Shown: piece after piece, positions 47,760-59,215 of the stretch
How the letters are laid out: each line of letters starts with the position of its first letter
How positions within the stretch are numbered: position 1 is the stretch's first letter
Assembly (NCBI GenBank): GCA_021030915.1
Contig: JAGEMR010000085.1
Span: 1 to 64,000, forward strand
Source: Astrothelium macrocarpum
Taxonomy: Eukaryota > Ascomycota > Dothideomycetes > Trypetheliales > Trypetheliaceae
Direction: 5' to 3'
DNA: 64,000 bases
Notes under the pieces: generated by a model
Told to the model about the DNA's origin: nothing
The model's input: the letters and a program-made list of their open reading frames with translations, nothing else
The model's database searches: none
Position numbers and translations under genes: made by a program

Positions 47760-50700
47760 ATGCCTATCGTAATGGTCGCTTTCGGTATTCATCATTCTTT
47801 CTAATCACTACAACCGCCTTTTATAATATTACCGTGATAATTCTGTCATTACGTCATATATTTTTACCGTTAATCAGATTCAAATAGAACGAACCCATAA
47901 TCTTAACATATACATTATCTAATGAAGGTCATAAATAGCCAATTATATATCTGAATCCGGCAATTTGAAATCCGTTAATGATGTGTAATATTTCATTCTC
48001 GAATTTTCTTATTCGATTCTTGATAGTCGAACAGGTAGAAAAATAAATAATCTCAGTCTGCAAAAAATGCGCCTCAGACATTTTACGGACACTAAGAACG
48101 TCTCTTACAGGATCTATTGTATATGCGCCAGCCGACTCTAATAGAAGTCCGCTTTCGGAGGGATCATCCAGGTCTGATACTCCATGGCAGGCGAAATGAG
48201 TAATATTGCAGCTTTCCAGATTCCGTATAACACTTGCGATATCAGGCTGATTAAAAGTCTGCACAGAAGCAGATGCTCCCACTGTTTCAATAACCTTTGA
48301 TTTCTCATCAATTGTCCCAGGTAGGTCATCTGCAGTAGGCGTTATTACCATCGTAATTATGAGAAATTTCGGAGGGCTGTCCTATCTTTTCATACTACTA
48401 AATATGCGTTCTCGTGCATATCGAAGAGTCTTGATTGATGGAGTATATGATGATATGACCCGAGAGTATGAGTTCTCTACTAATCGGACAAGATCACCAG
48501 CAGTATGGAACGGCAGAGAGCTCGTTAAATCAGTCCCGATCCACCAAATCCGCGAAAAAGAATCGATCGATGACGGTTGATAATCAAGGCCGTCTAGGAT
48601 AGGCCTCATACATATTCATCAGAGTCATAATAGGAACCGACAATAATCTGCATTTTTTGAAGGCTGATTTTTCTGGGGCGGGATGGTAAGATTCTGATTA
48701 ATTCAATTCTTTATCTGGGATACCTCAAGATTTGGAAACGGAATAAAGCTGAACCCTTATTCAGAGACGATTATAGCGTCATTTCTTAGATCTGTGACAT
48801 TAACGATAATAATATATCCTTCCATTACACAATCCTGCATTTATTTGTGGCTGAGCCCCCTTTGAAATCTGTCGAAATCTTTTAACTGCTGGATCTCTTA
48901 TATGCATTTTTCTAATTCTTCAATAGCCTTTGGTCGTCTCCTCAATACAGACTCGCGTTGAGACTGGTCCGAGATGCTATCCATAGACATATTGACCTCT
49001 ATACGGAGGCTTTCGTACTTTATGCATAGGTCAGGCCGTGTTATCATTAGCGCAGATGTGTCGCTGCGATTATCCATGAGAAGATTAAGAATAACCGCAC
49101 GTCCTTATTCAAGCATTTCCAAAGCTTTTCCTGGACGTTGTCCAATTTGGAAAATAAGGGAGCATACGCTGGCTGCAAATTCAGAAAAATTCGCGATTAC
49201 GTATTATTGGTTCTGACGGTTTAAGGATCGATTGTGAATATAAAGAAGAATCTTAAGAGCCTCTACGGAAAGCCGGTAGATATCTATATATCGTTTCTGT
49301 TTTTGAAAGAGACGAATCATTTTAGCTGAAACTCTCGTTTATATAAATGGGACCGTAATATGACAATTCCAGACATATTCAAAGAATGGAAGGATATCCG
49401 ACCTTTGAAAAATAGTTAATATTAGTCGGCTATCTAAATTATACAATTTGATTACGAAATCTGGATGATCATCAGATATAATCTTGATAATTTGATATAA
49501 TATTTAAATAATTTTTTTAATATCATTCATCTTTTCTATATGATTATATCGGCTTTTAAAAAAATTTCTTAAATTATTTAATATAATTATAAAATTTGAA
49601 TGATCGTCAGATATAATTTCAATAATTTGATATAATATTTAAATAATTTCTTTAATATCATTCATTTTTTTTATATAATCATATCAATTTTCGAATTTAT
49701 TTTTTAGATTATTTAATATAATTACGAAATTTGAATGATTATTAGATATAATTTTAATAATTTAATATAATATTTGAATAATTTTTTTAAAATTATTTAT
49801 TTTTTTTATATAATCAAATCAATTTTTAAATTTATTTTTTAAATTATTTAATATAATTATAAAATTTAAATGATTATTAAATATGATTTTAATAATTTAA
49901 TATGATATTCGAATAATTTTTTTAAAATCATCTATATTTCCTATATAATCATATCAATTTTTGAATTTATTTTTTAGATTATTTAATCTATTTATGAAAT
50001 TTGAATAATTATTAGATATAATTTTAATAATTTAATATGATATTCGAATAATTTTTTTAAAATCATTCATATTTTTTATATGATTATATCAATTTCCGAA
50101 TTTATTTTTCAGATTATTTAATATAATTATTAGATCTGGATGATTATCAGATATAATTTCGATAATTTGATATAATATTCGGATAATTTCTTTAAAATCA
50201 TTTATCTTTCTTATATGATTATATCAGTTTCCGAGAAAATTTCTCAGATTATTTAATATAATTATGAGATCTGGATGATCATCAGATATAATTTTGACAG
50301 TTTGGCGTGATATTCGAATAGTTTCTTTAAGATCATCTATTTTTCCTATACGATTATATCAGCTTCTGAGAAAATTTTCTAGATTATTTAGTCTGCCTGC
50401 GAGATCTAGATGATCGTCAGATATAATCTTGATAATTTAACGTGATATTTGGATAGCTTCTTCAAGATCATCTATCTTTCCTGTACGATCATATCGGCTT
50501 CCGAAAAAGCTTCCTAGATTACTTAACCTGCCTGCGAGATTTGGATGATCGTCAGATACAATCTTGACAACTTGACGTGACATTTAAATAGCTTCTTCAA
50601 TATCATTCATTTTTCCTGTACGATTATATCGGCTTCCGAAAGAACTTCCTAGATTGCTTAACCTGCCTGCGAGATCTGGATGATTATCAGATATGATTTT

Positions 50701-51470
50701 GACAATTTGATATGACACTTAAATAGCTTCTTCAATATCATTCATCTTTCCTATATGATCATATCGGCTTCCAAAAAAATTTCCCAAATTATTTAATCTG
50801 CCTATAAGACCTGAATGATTATTAAATGTAATTTTGATAATTTGATATGAGATTCGGATAGCTTCTTCAAGATCATCTATCTTTCCTATACGATCATATC
50901 GGTTTCCAAATTTAATTCCTAGATTATTTAATCTGTCTATAAAATCTGAATGATTATCAGATATGATTTTGACAGCTCGATATGACATTCAGATAATTTC
51001 TTCAAGATCATTTATCTTTCTTATACGATTATATCAATTTCCGAGAGAATTTCCTAGATTATTTAACCTGCCTACGAGATCTGGATGATCATCAGATATG
51101 ATTTTGACAATTTGACATGACATTTGAATAATTTTTTCAAAATCATTCATTTTTTCCATACATTTATATTGATATCCAAATATCACGTCAAATTCATTCA
51201 ATTTTAACGCAAATTCATCATCGTTTTGCGTTATATTATCGATAACCTATTTCGCCCTTTTGAATACCTCTTCCAGATCTTGAATATTACCCCATTTTTC
51301 ATATCACTGCATTTTTAATATAACGTAATATAAGATCAATTCTATAATAGTACTTTCATCATCATCAATAAAAATATCTATAACAATATCAAAATTTTGA
51401 ATAAGATATTCATTAAAATCGAAGTCATTTTCTATAATTCTGTCATTAATATGATTTATTTATAAGATAT
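47760..51470 (-). pseudogene. TPR-CHAT protein (putative caspase-like protease), RIP-inactivated
   Basis: One minus-strand frame of about 1,230 codons; the frames at 50719-50988, 48382-48609 and 47929-48351 are all in register. N-terminal part: at least 14 tetratricopeptide repeats of 45 residues (YDRIGKIDDLEEAIRISYQI, HSGLIGRLNNLGN). Middle: RAVILNLLMDNRSDTSAL and PDLCIKYESLR, the linker typical of fungal TPR-CHAT proteins. C-terminal CHAT domain: IWWIGTDLTSSLPFHTAGD, SSYTPSIKTLRYARE, HFACHGVSDLDDPSESGLLL with the catalytic His, IIYFSTCST with the catalytic Cys, and GFRYIIGYL-stop-P where the stop is TGG-to-TAG. CHAT domains are caspase-fold proteases; TPRs bind an activating partner. Catalytic His and Cys are still present, but dozens of stops destroy it. 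Confidence 0.88.
49430..51310 (-). repeat. Fourteen-unit 135-base TPR repeat array
   Basis: The anchor TGATTATATC (variants CGATCATATC, TAATCATATC) occurs at 49541 and then every 135 bases up to 51296, i.e. 14 times with no insertion or deletion. Each unit encodes 45 residues of tetratricopeptide. Units between 50300 and 50700 keep G and C, whereas those at 49540-50050 are almost pure AT; the gradient runs towards the 3' side of the gene. Confidence 0.88.
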
Positions 51471-51844
51471 GGAAAATATTAATTCATACTGATTAATCTC
51501 ATTTATGGAACAGTATTTCAGCTGAATAAACGATATAGACAGTAAATTGCAATTATGGCTGAATACAGCCTCGTTATATCTCATTATCGCGTATATATAT
51601 GCTTACAGCTATTAGCCTCATTACAGCCTACGAAATGTACACATCTCATAGGTAGCACAATTTTGAAGATTACCATAATATGGGATCATTATGATTATGA
51701 TTTAACACTACCTCTGATGGTTTAACACTATCTCTGACGAATACGTTATTTTTATCTCTTATTTCAATTATATCGAAAAAATATAAAATCCTATTATAAT
51801 ATCATCCGAAATTTTCAGTATAACTGTAATCATTTTTTAGAATA
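51471..51844. promoter_or_regulatory. Shared divergent intergenic region
   Basis: About 370 bases separate the 5' end of the TPR-CHAT gene (minus strand) from the ATG of the ghost gene at 51845 (plus strand). It is less AT-mutated around 51540-51720 (GCTTACAGCTATTAGCCTCA) and holds an imperfect direct repeat, TTTAACACTA(C/T)CTCTGA, at about 51701 and 51720. A bidirectional promoter is inferred from layout only. Confidence 0.4.
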
Positions 51845-52690
51845 ATGCCCCCGAATGTCCTTTTTACCCAATTTTTGCTTCCTCAGACTGCGGTCAGTCT
51901 AGGCCGTTTTATCATCAATATCGACGAACTTCAATAAGACTTTCATATTCCTGCCACAGATCCCACTCCTTATACAGCGGAAACGCTCCAAAGCCAGTAC
52001 GACGGCATCCGTTCCTCTAACGATCAACGTAATTTTGCGTCAGAATTCGTTCGCATCCTGTCGTCATCCTTCTCGAAACATGCCGGAACATCGATCCGAA
52101 TAATTTCAGATCAGATCAAGGTCTATTACCTCAGTAATACCGGAGAATGATTCAAAAATGCTATATAAACTGAAAAAACCAGAAAATGGATAAAAAGAAC
52201 GATTAATGAAAGAAAAGAAATATATATGATTACTGGTTATTATATTTTGAATAACACCCGTATTATAAAACGGTCAGAAAGATATGGTCATTCAAATGGA
52301 AGATTTGCCTTTTCTGTCTCAGTTACATTTACAGTTTCAGATATTATGATGCCTATTAATAATATTTCTGATTCTAATATAAAAGCCTTAAATGAATATA
52401 TGAAAGACGAATAAAGAGAATTCATTATTAAAGATGTGTAAATTTGTGTTATATAATACCGTAAAATATATCATGAATGATTTTCGAATAAGGATATGAA
52501 GAAAATGAAACTAGTAAAAGACATAAGATAAAAGCGATATAATAGATCACGCTTCCTTCAGAATAATGGTTCGGATATGATAAAAATCGAATTGGAAGAA
52601 GTAATAATATATGATACTGATTGGGAGATATACGAAATAGACGAAGACGAGATTTTTATAATAATTATTAACAATGAAATTATAGAATAA
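51845..52690 (+). pseudogene. 281-codon ghost gene divergent from TPR-CHAT
   Basis: The ATG at 51845 and the TAA at 52688-52690 bound a single uninterrupted frame of 281 codons with eight internal stops, each reachable by transitions from CAA, CAG, CGA or TGG. Protein character is strong throughout: MPPNVLFTQFLLPQTAVSLG at the start, NFASEFVRILSSSFSKHAGT, IKVYYLSNTGE-stop-FKNAI, EIYMITGYYILNNTRIIKRS, a small-residue/hydrophobic segment FAFSVSVTFTVSDIMMPINN, and an acidic C terminus. I have the impression of a common uncharacterised fungal single-exon family but cannot name it. The central hydrophobic stretch could be membrane-inserting. Its position beside a CHAT protease suggests a partner or substrate role (inference). 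Confidence 0.6.
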
Positions 52691-53500
52691 AATATGTATC
52701 TATTATATATTGAAATTATATTATTCTATATTATTTCATAATTTGTATATTCTTTGAATATATTTAAATATATTAGATTTTACAATTTTTATTATAATAA
52801 ATTCTCGCGATATCAATTCTATATCCAATTTCTTGAATAATATATCTTTTTATTAAAATCATTTGATAGATTTTATTCAATATCTTTAATTATTATCTCA
52901 GATTTTTATATTTTTAATATTATTAAATCGATTATTAATATCTATTTTATAATATTCATATTTATCAGCGCGAATTTGTTAAAAAAAGAAATACCGATTT
53001 ATATAAAAATGAAAAAATTAAAATAATAAAAGAATTGAATATAATATTTATATATCTTTTCATATTAAATGGCCAAAAATTTCAAAATTTACGATTTCGG
53101 GATTATAAATATATTTAATCAATATTTCCATTTAATTCGATAAAAAATTCTAAAATATATATAAGAATATTTTTCCGGTTTATTATTCAAATTCTGTAAT
53201 CGTAATAATTAATAATAGATTCATGGAAATGGATATTCCCGAATCGTAAATCTCCTATTTTATCGCTATTGGTAGATTCAGTGATTCCAGACCTGATTTA
53301 TTCGAACTGAATTATATTATATAATAAAAAGTCTCAATTCAGAATGAATGATTCTTATGGAATATATTATCATTTCTGTAATATTTTTGAGATTACGATA
53401 AAAAGTAGAAAACAAAATTAATAAAATTTATTTATATAAATAGAATCACATCTTCATTAGTATTTATTTGTATATTACGTATATTACGAAATTCCAATTT
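52691..53500. other. AT-rich gene-less stretch
   Basis: Nearly pure A/T with no readable protein sequence. Confidence 0.6.
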
Positions 53501-54096
53501 TTATAATTTCATAAATCCCACCGAAAAAATCCAATGGCTGATCGTTATCATCCTTCCATAGGATCAGTAAATCTCTAAAGATATCGTCTTCCAAACCTTT
53601 TTTATCCACTGTAGAACCCGGATCCATATAATTCGGGCCCTCAAGAATATAATCATATCTATCTTTCTTATGGTAAATACTAAATTTATCGTATAGAAGA
53701 GTAAATATTTAAATTATCAGGACATCCGTTTTATGAATATCATATCAATGAATAATTTGAAATGAATTTAACGGATAATAAATGCGAAGATATATCGGTA
53801 AAGAGAATTTGTCCATTATACCATATGGAGATTTCTGAGGAGGATAATATAAATTTTAAATAAGACGGTAGATATATACTGACATGGCCATACCGGTTTT
53901 ATTATCCTCTAACGTATCCTATAAACGCGGTTCTGCATCCACAATTTTCCCCTATTTACCTTTTGCATATCATACGAATCCTTCTAGTATAATTTTTATT
54001 GAACCAAAGAACACAGTTTCATCTAGATCGGAATTGATCTTTAAATCTGGATCAGCAATTAATTCATTAATAATAATAATTTATTCATTTTTTTAA
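53500..54096 (-). pseudogene. Decayed minus-strand frames of unknown function
   Basis: Two protein-like minus-strand segments: about 54060-53900 (ELIADPDLKINSDLDETVFF, IILEGFVWYAKGK) and about 53690-53510 (KDRYDYILEGPNYMDPGSTV-like with one stop, then GLEDDIFRDLLILWKDDNDQ and PLDFFGGIYEIIKIGIS). The second is well preserved and acidic. They may be exons of one decayed gene. No family recognised. The plus frame at 53884-54096 is the antisense of the first segment. Confidence 0.35.
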
Positions 54097-55969
54097 AAAT
54101 ATCCAACCAATTTAATATTTCTTATAATTAATGAATTGATTATCTTAAATTCAATTTCCTATAATTTTATCTTCAATTGTTAATATTCTGACATAATTTT
54201 GACAAAATAACGGCGTATTTCATTAATCTTTTTTTATATTATCAGATAAAATTTACCAATATTTTTGTTATAAATTGAATATATATCAATAGCCTTTAAC
54301 CGTTTGTCAATTTCCTTTTGAAATATATCGACAATTTTATTTAAAAGAATATCATATCTGTATGTCATATCTTTTTATTGGATATTATCATTATACATTT
54401 TTAAAATCTCTTGAAAATCATTTCTCCATTTATTATTTGCTGATAAAGATGGGTTATATAAAATATTTTAAAAAAAAATGGTATAATTTGATTCTTATAT
54501 CTTTTGATATAAATAAATAATTAATAATATAATTTTTTAGACTGTTATTATTTATTTATTATTCAAATTCAATAAACTGGTCTATATTTCCGGAAAATCC
54601 GTGGATTAGATTCCATTTATTTCCTTTTCTTATTCCTTTTTCAATATTTGTTTCAATCAGTCCAATGATAAAATTTATTGGAGATTCAAATTTTTCATTC
54701 AAATAAATTTTGATGAATTCTATATATCGATAATTCCGATCTTCAATTTTTTCGCGTATCAAATCATTTATTATTATATATTGAAAATTGAATTTTTCGA
54801 TTAAAACAATATATTATGGTTTATATATTATTTGGTCGCCTATATTTTATCAATATTGAATATAATCAAATCTTATGATATATATCAGTAATGAAGATGA
54901 CAGAAAGACGCCGTCATTGTTTTATATAATATGCGGTTCTTTCAATATCCAACGAACATAATCATGACTTTTTTATTATTGAATTTATTTTCGATTTATA
55001 ATTCTGGAATTCTTCCAAATTCTCCTTTTCACGTGTCTTCTATTCATATTTGTACGTCTGTGTCAAATATTCGAATTTATCCATTTCTTTTATTCACACT
55101 CCCTCTTTGATTCTGCCGTATTCATAGTCAAATCATGCATCTTCGATATATTTGACGTATATGGCATTGTATAATTTCATCAAATCGGCAATATACCGGA
55201 AGGCAAATTCTTCTCTTTTACACTTCTTCTCTATATTTGATTAATTGCTGGATCGGCTGAAAATTAGAATCCAATCTCATCTTTAGATATACTCGTATAT
55301 GTGGGAATATCTCCTATTACAGATTCTGTTAAATCATAATATAGATCTATGAACATATATTGATCTGGATTCAGGGGAACCTAAATAACGATCAATAATT
55401 TATAAAAGATTTTGGATTATTATTCTAACTGATACAAAATCTGCCAGAAGAATTAATCGGAAATTATAATTGGCAATATTTTTTAGATTTTTTATCGTTT
55501 TTAATTATTCAATTCGAAATAAATATTTGAATTTTTGTATTTGATATAGAAAAGATAATAAATATTGATCTAATTGAAATGAAATACCTTCCATGATAAT
55601 ATCATCAGAATTAATAATCAAATATAAAGAATGATAGAAATGAAAAATATCCGATTCGGAATTTTTCAGAATGGTCGTTTCAAGTCACATACGAATATGG
55701 GCGGGGTTTTACCAATACTGTACCAATTTACCGTCATTCGAACTTGGAAATAACACAGTTTTTTTCCCCACTGCCAAGGATCATATCAATGAATGCAATG
55801 GCCAACAACACCAGTTCCACGATATTCGGCGATGGCATCCGGACAGGTTCGTGATTATTTGTAATATTGGTACAGTTTTTCTGATTTAACCCATCTTTTA
55901 GATCCCTCGATTCTACCGTCCCGCGAAATACCCGATTAATGGACTGTCGAAAAGGCACTCACTACCAAC
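54097..55969 (-). other. Scattered decayed minus-strand segments
   Basis: Protein-like pieces on the minus strand at 54559-54762 (YIEFIKIYLNEKFESPINFI) and about 54970-55300 (a charged, helical stretch including FRYIADLMKLYNAIYVKYIE and ENLEEFQNYKSKINSII), with transition-type stops. They could belong to one gene reading leftward, but the joins cannot be established. 55671-55958 has short overlapping frames on both strands with no clear coding strand. Confidence 0.3.
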
Positions 55970-56599
55970 CTTTTGAATAAGATACTCTATCACTCAAATT
56001 CTTATTTATTATATTTTCATTTATTGGAACTCCTCAAAATCACTAAACGAGCCGGATGGACAAGATTCGATATCAAACAATGAGTACAACCAGCTTCAAC
56101 AGTTTAAGACACTAATACCTGTCCTAGGGGCGAATTGATTGCTGATCATTTATATCGAATGGCTATAATGATATTTTCCGTTCTTTCGTCTCTTACGCAA
56201 CGCCTCAATCGTGATAAATGTATCAAGATATCCCTAATCCATAACCTTGGAAAATCGCTGATTGGCGATATTACGCCTGTAGATGAAATACCTCGACAAG
56301 AAAAATATCGAAAGGAGCGTTTGATTATAGAATATATCAAAGATTCGCTACTATATAATGATAATATTGAAAAAGAGATCCTTTTTATTTGATAGGAATA
56401 TGAGAATGGTATAATATTGGAAAACAAAATTGTTCAAGATATCGATAAATTGGAATTATTATTTCAGATGATGGAATATGAAAGATGTGATAAAAGTTTT
56501 ATTGATTTGAACGAATTTGTTCGCGTTAGTATAAAGATCGATCTGCCAGAAATGCAAATTTGGATAGAAAATATCCTTGACGAACGTAAGACGTTCTGA
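55970..56599 (+). pseudogene. HD-domain 5'-nucleotidase (HDDC2/YGK1 type), RIP-inactivated
   Basis: Exon 1 ends LLELLKITKRAGWTRFDIKQ at 56079; after a 48-base intron (56080-56127) exon 2 reads GELIADHLYRMAIM, RDKCIKISLIHNLGKSLIGD, ITPVDEIPRQEKYRKER and, after two stops that replace Trp and Gln, EYENGIILENKIVQDIDKLE and LLFQMMEYERC, ending at TGA 56599. This is the full motif order of the oxygen-independent HD nucleotidases that dephosphorylate deoxynucleoside monophosphates. The signature HD pair has become HN (IHNLGK, normally HDLAE), a G-to-A change at a metal ligand. The intron keeps a CACTAATAC branch site and a CTAG acceptor; its donor GT has mutated to AT. The frames at 56135-56392 and 56417-56599 are parts of this gene. 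Confidence 0.85.
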
Positions 56600-57009
56600 C
56601 AGATTCATAGAATCAATATCAAGGACACCTCTGTGTCATTATAAACAAGAAAAATGCAGGATCAGTATTATAATAAAAAATCTTATAAGAATTTATAAAT
56701 CAAAATTATTAATAATATTTTAATTAAAAAAAAATCTAATAGGAAATCTGCGTTGTATTTGTTATATAATTTTTAATTTATGAATTCAGCCGAATTCTGA
56801 AATTTTGAATTCTTCTATATTTATAAAAACCAAAGAATTTATTATAAACGTGATATTATTTGAATTGCCATTTTTATATATATCCGCCGTTTTATAGCCG
56901 ATCAAACGTTTTTCTTTTATATAAAATTAAATATTTAATTAAAAAATATAAAATTGAATGATTAATCTAGCCGATATATATACTTCTGAATCCATAATAT
57001 GGATCGTAT
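56600..57009. other. AT-rich gene-less stretch
   Basis: No feature beyond a possible degraded 3' UTR of the HD-domain gene. Confidence 0.5.
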
Positions 57010-58926
57010 TTATTTAAAATCGTTATCTATTATATTCTTTGATATAATTATATTCCAATTAAAATTGAGAGATTTTCGTATTACGGAATAATGATAATGC
57101 CAAAATAAGGAATTGTATGAAAAAACCGTTTTATTAAAAAGAAACACTGGCCGGAATAGATATATCCAAAATCCACCTTTAAAAGATTCAATATCTTTTT
57201 TTTTCAAATTAAAGATTTAAATCGAATCATATCAAATTTTTGTACCATTTCCAATATATGTTCTTTCCTCTGTCGAATTCTCTCATATGCAAGAGGAGGA
57301 ATATGACTAAGATATTCACCATCCAGGAGGTATATTTCCGTCTTTTATATAATAATTCATGAAGTCTTATTAAAATCATCGAATCCAATTCGATCATTTT
57401 GAATTCGAATAGATGATTTAATTGGTTTAATATCATCCGAGATACCGGTATGGAACCATATTATACTGATGACTGATCATTAACGGAAGTCATTTCTAAG
57501 GTTTCCTCATCAGCAAATTGCCATCCAATTCGTATCAGACGAAGTATTATGAATAACTCAAAATAGTCTCGCATAATTGGATTCTGAATGTTTCAATTCT
57601 GAGGATGTAAACTTACCCAACAGTACGTACCTGAAAATATGAAGCCGCAAGTCGAAACATAGGAACAATAGAAGATCGGCTCTGGCATATTTCCTTGATG
57701 GCAAATGAAAGGTATTATTTCACGTATTATGAAATATCGATGGCATGCATCAAATAGTACGGTATAGTCTTGATTGAATGCCACCCAAGAGAATTCTTCT
57801 TCAGAACATGGAATTGGAAATATTGGTCGGTCAAAAAGATGCGACAAACAACTTTTAATATGGGATTATTAGAATAATGGTATAGAAGTATTTGTATCTC
57901 TTATTCGGGTTGAGCTGGTTCTACATTTATGAAGAGATCTTCATACGCTGCATTGCTCCCTGTATTCTGATCAGCATCTTGGAAAGAGTCCCCCAAAAAG
58001 GTCTAACCACATTTTTCGAATAATTTAAAGCTTATTATGCGTTCTGATGTGCATATTTCTGCTGAAATGTCGAACCGTACGCATCGAATACATCGAGAAT
58101 ATTCATCGATAGAAGCGGGTTTTGAATATTATGATAAGGTCATTCTTTGTTTTTATCATTATATCTATACACCCACATTTTGTCGGATGCCCCAATATTT
58201 GATGTAACAAATGTGAACGACTTGATTGATTGGTAGAATTGGATCCGGCTTCAAGGGAGCTTTGAAATTGGAGTGGATAGACTTATGTCCTCGGACAGTA
58301 ATATTGAGTTTGAAGGAAGTCTCAGAAATGATTTCGTCGCCTGATTCCGCTTCAAAAGGCAGGATCTCGCTGACGTTGGAATAGGGGAGATTATCAAACA
58401 CAGGAATTTCTGACTATAATATAATTCCTAAAATATACGGATCCAAAAATGGTTCGGGGTTATCGATATTCTCGACAATTGAGATATTCTATAGATTATA
58501 TCTGATGATACCGTTAGTAGCCATTACGGGTCGCGTCTGTATATTACATGAATTATCAAAATAGACTGATATAATTTGAACCGTTGTGTCGATTTATAGC
58601 GGTGAATTGATTATCTCGAATACGGTGAGACGATTATATTGAAGAATTGGATTAAAAGATATCCAGTATAGATCAGAATCCATCAAGATTTGTTCAATAA
58701 CACCGACGAATTGCGCAGGACTCATGTCACGTCGACGGTCAGGGTGATTTGGAAATATATGCAATGACAGGTTATGCTGAGAAATTGCTTTATTTGCCTC
58801 GTCCATGCTATTTGTCGCTATGATCCGTCGTATGGAAAAGTCATAAAAAGCCCGGTAGGAAATCTCTACACGTGACCTTATATAATGGATGAATGATAAA
58901 CGCGCGGGACTATTATTTGAACCCAT
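57010..58926 (-). pseudogene. Decayed gene of unknown function with several frames
   Basis: Starting MGSNNSPARLSFIHYIRSRV at 58926, a minus frame is open for 110 codons, then continues in register (58401-58165 is in the same frame) with transition-type stops. Well-preserved parts: EANKAISQHNLSLHIFPNHP, MSPAQFVGVIEQILMDSDLY, PEPFLDPYILGIIL, LPYSNVSEILPFEAESGDEI and FKLNITVRGHKSIHSNFKAP. Farther on, protein-like pieces appear in another frame (57593-57847, 57227-57436), so introns or a second gene are possible. The quality of the middle region indicates a real conserved protein, roughly 300 residues or more, but I recognise no family. Confidence 0.45.
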
Positions 58927-58937
58927 CTGTCAGTACA

Positions 58938-59215
58938 ATGACGTTAAGAATTGAATCCACTGATATTAGTGAAACGAGATTAAGAATTGAACCTCCCTCT
59001 ATCAATATAACGAGATTAGGAATTAAACCCCCTCTATCAATACAATGAGATTAGAAATTGAAATCCCTTTATCAATGTAATGAGATTAAAAATTGAACCC
59101 CCCTCTATAAATATAACGAGATTAAGAATTGAATCCTCTTCTGTAAATATAATGAGATTAAAAATTGAATTCTTCTTTATCAATATAAGAAAATTAGATA
59201 TTGAATCTCCATTAT
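58938..59215. repeat. 35/36-base minisatellite
   Basis: The motif GAGATTA recurs at 58976, 59012, 59047, 59082, 59118 and 59154, with degenerate copies on both sides; the spacing alternates between 35 and 36 bases. A unit reads roughly ACGAGATTAAGAATTGAACC followed by a CCCTCTATCAATATA-like part. Seven to eight copies are visible. It abuts the 5' end of the decayed gene starting at 58926. A plus-strand frame across it (59080-59280) encodes a 12-residue echo of the repeat and is not a gene. Confidence 0.65.

Noticed and set aside
49541..51300. Regular 135-base spacing resembling a CRISPR-like array
   Set aside because: The whole unit is repeated with no unique spacers and encodes tetratricopeptide repeats; the genome is eukaryotic.
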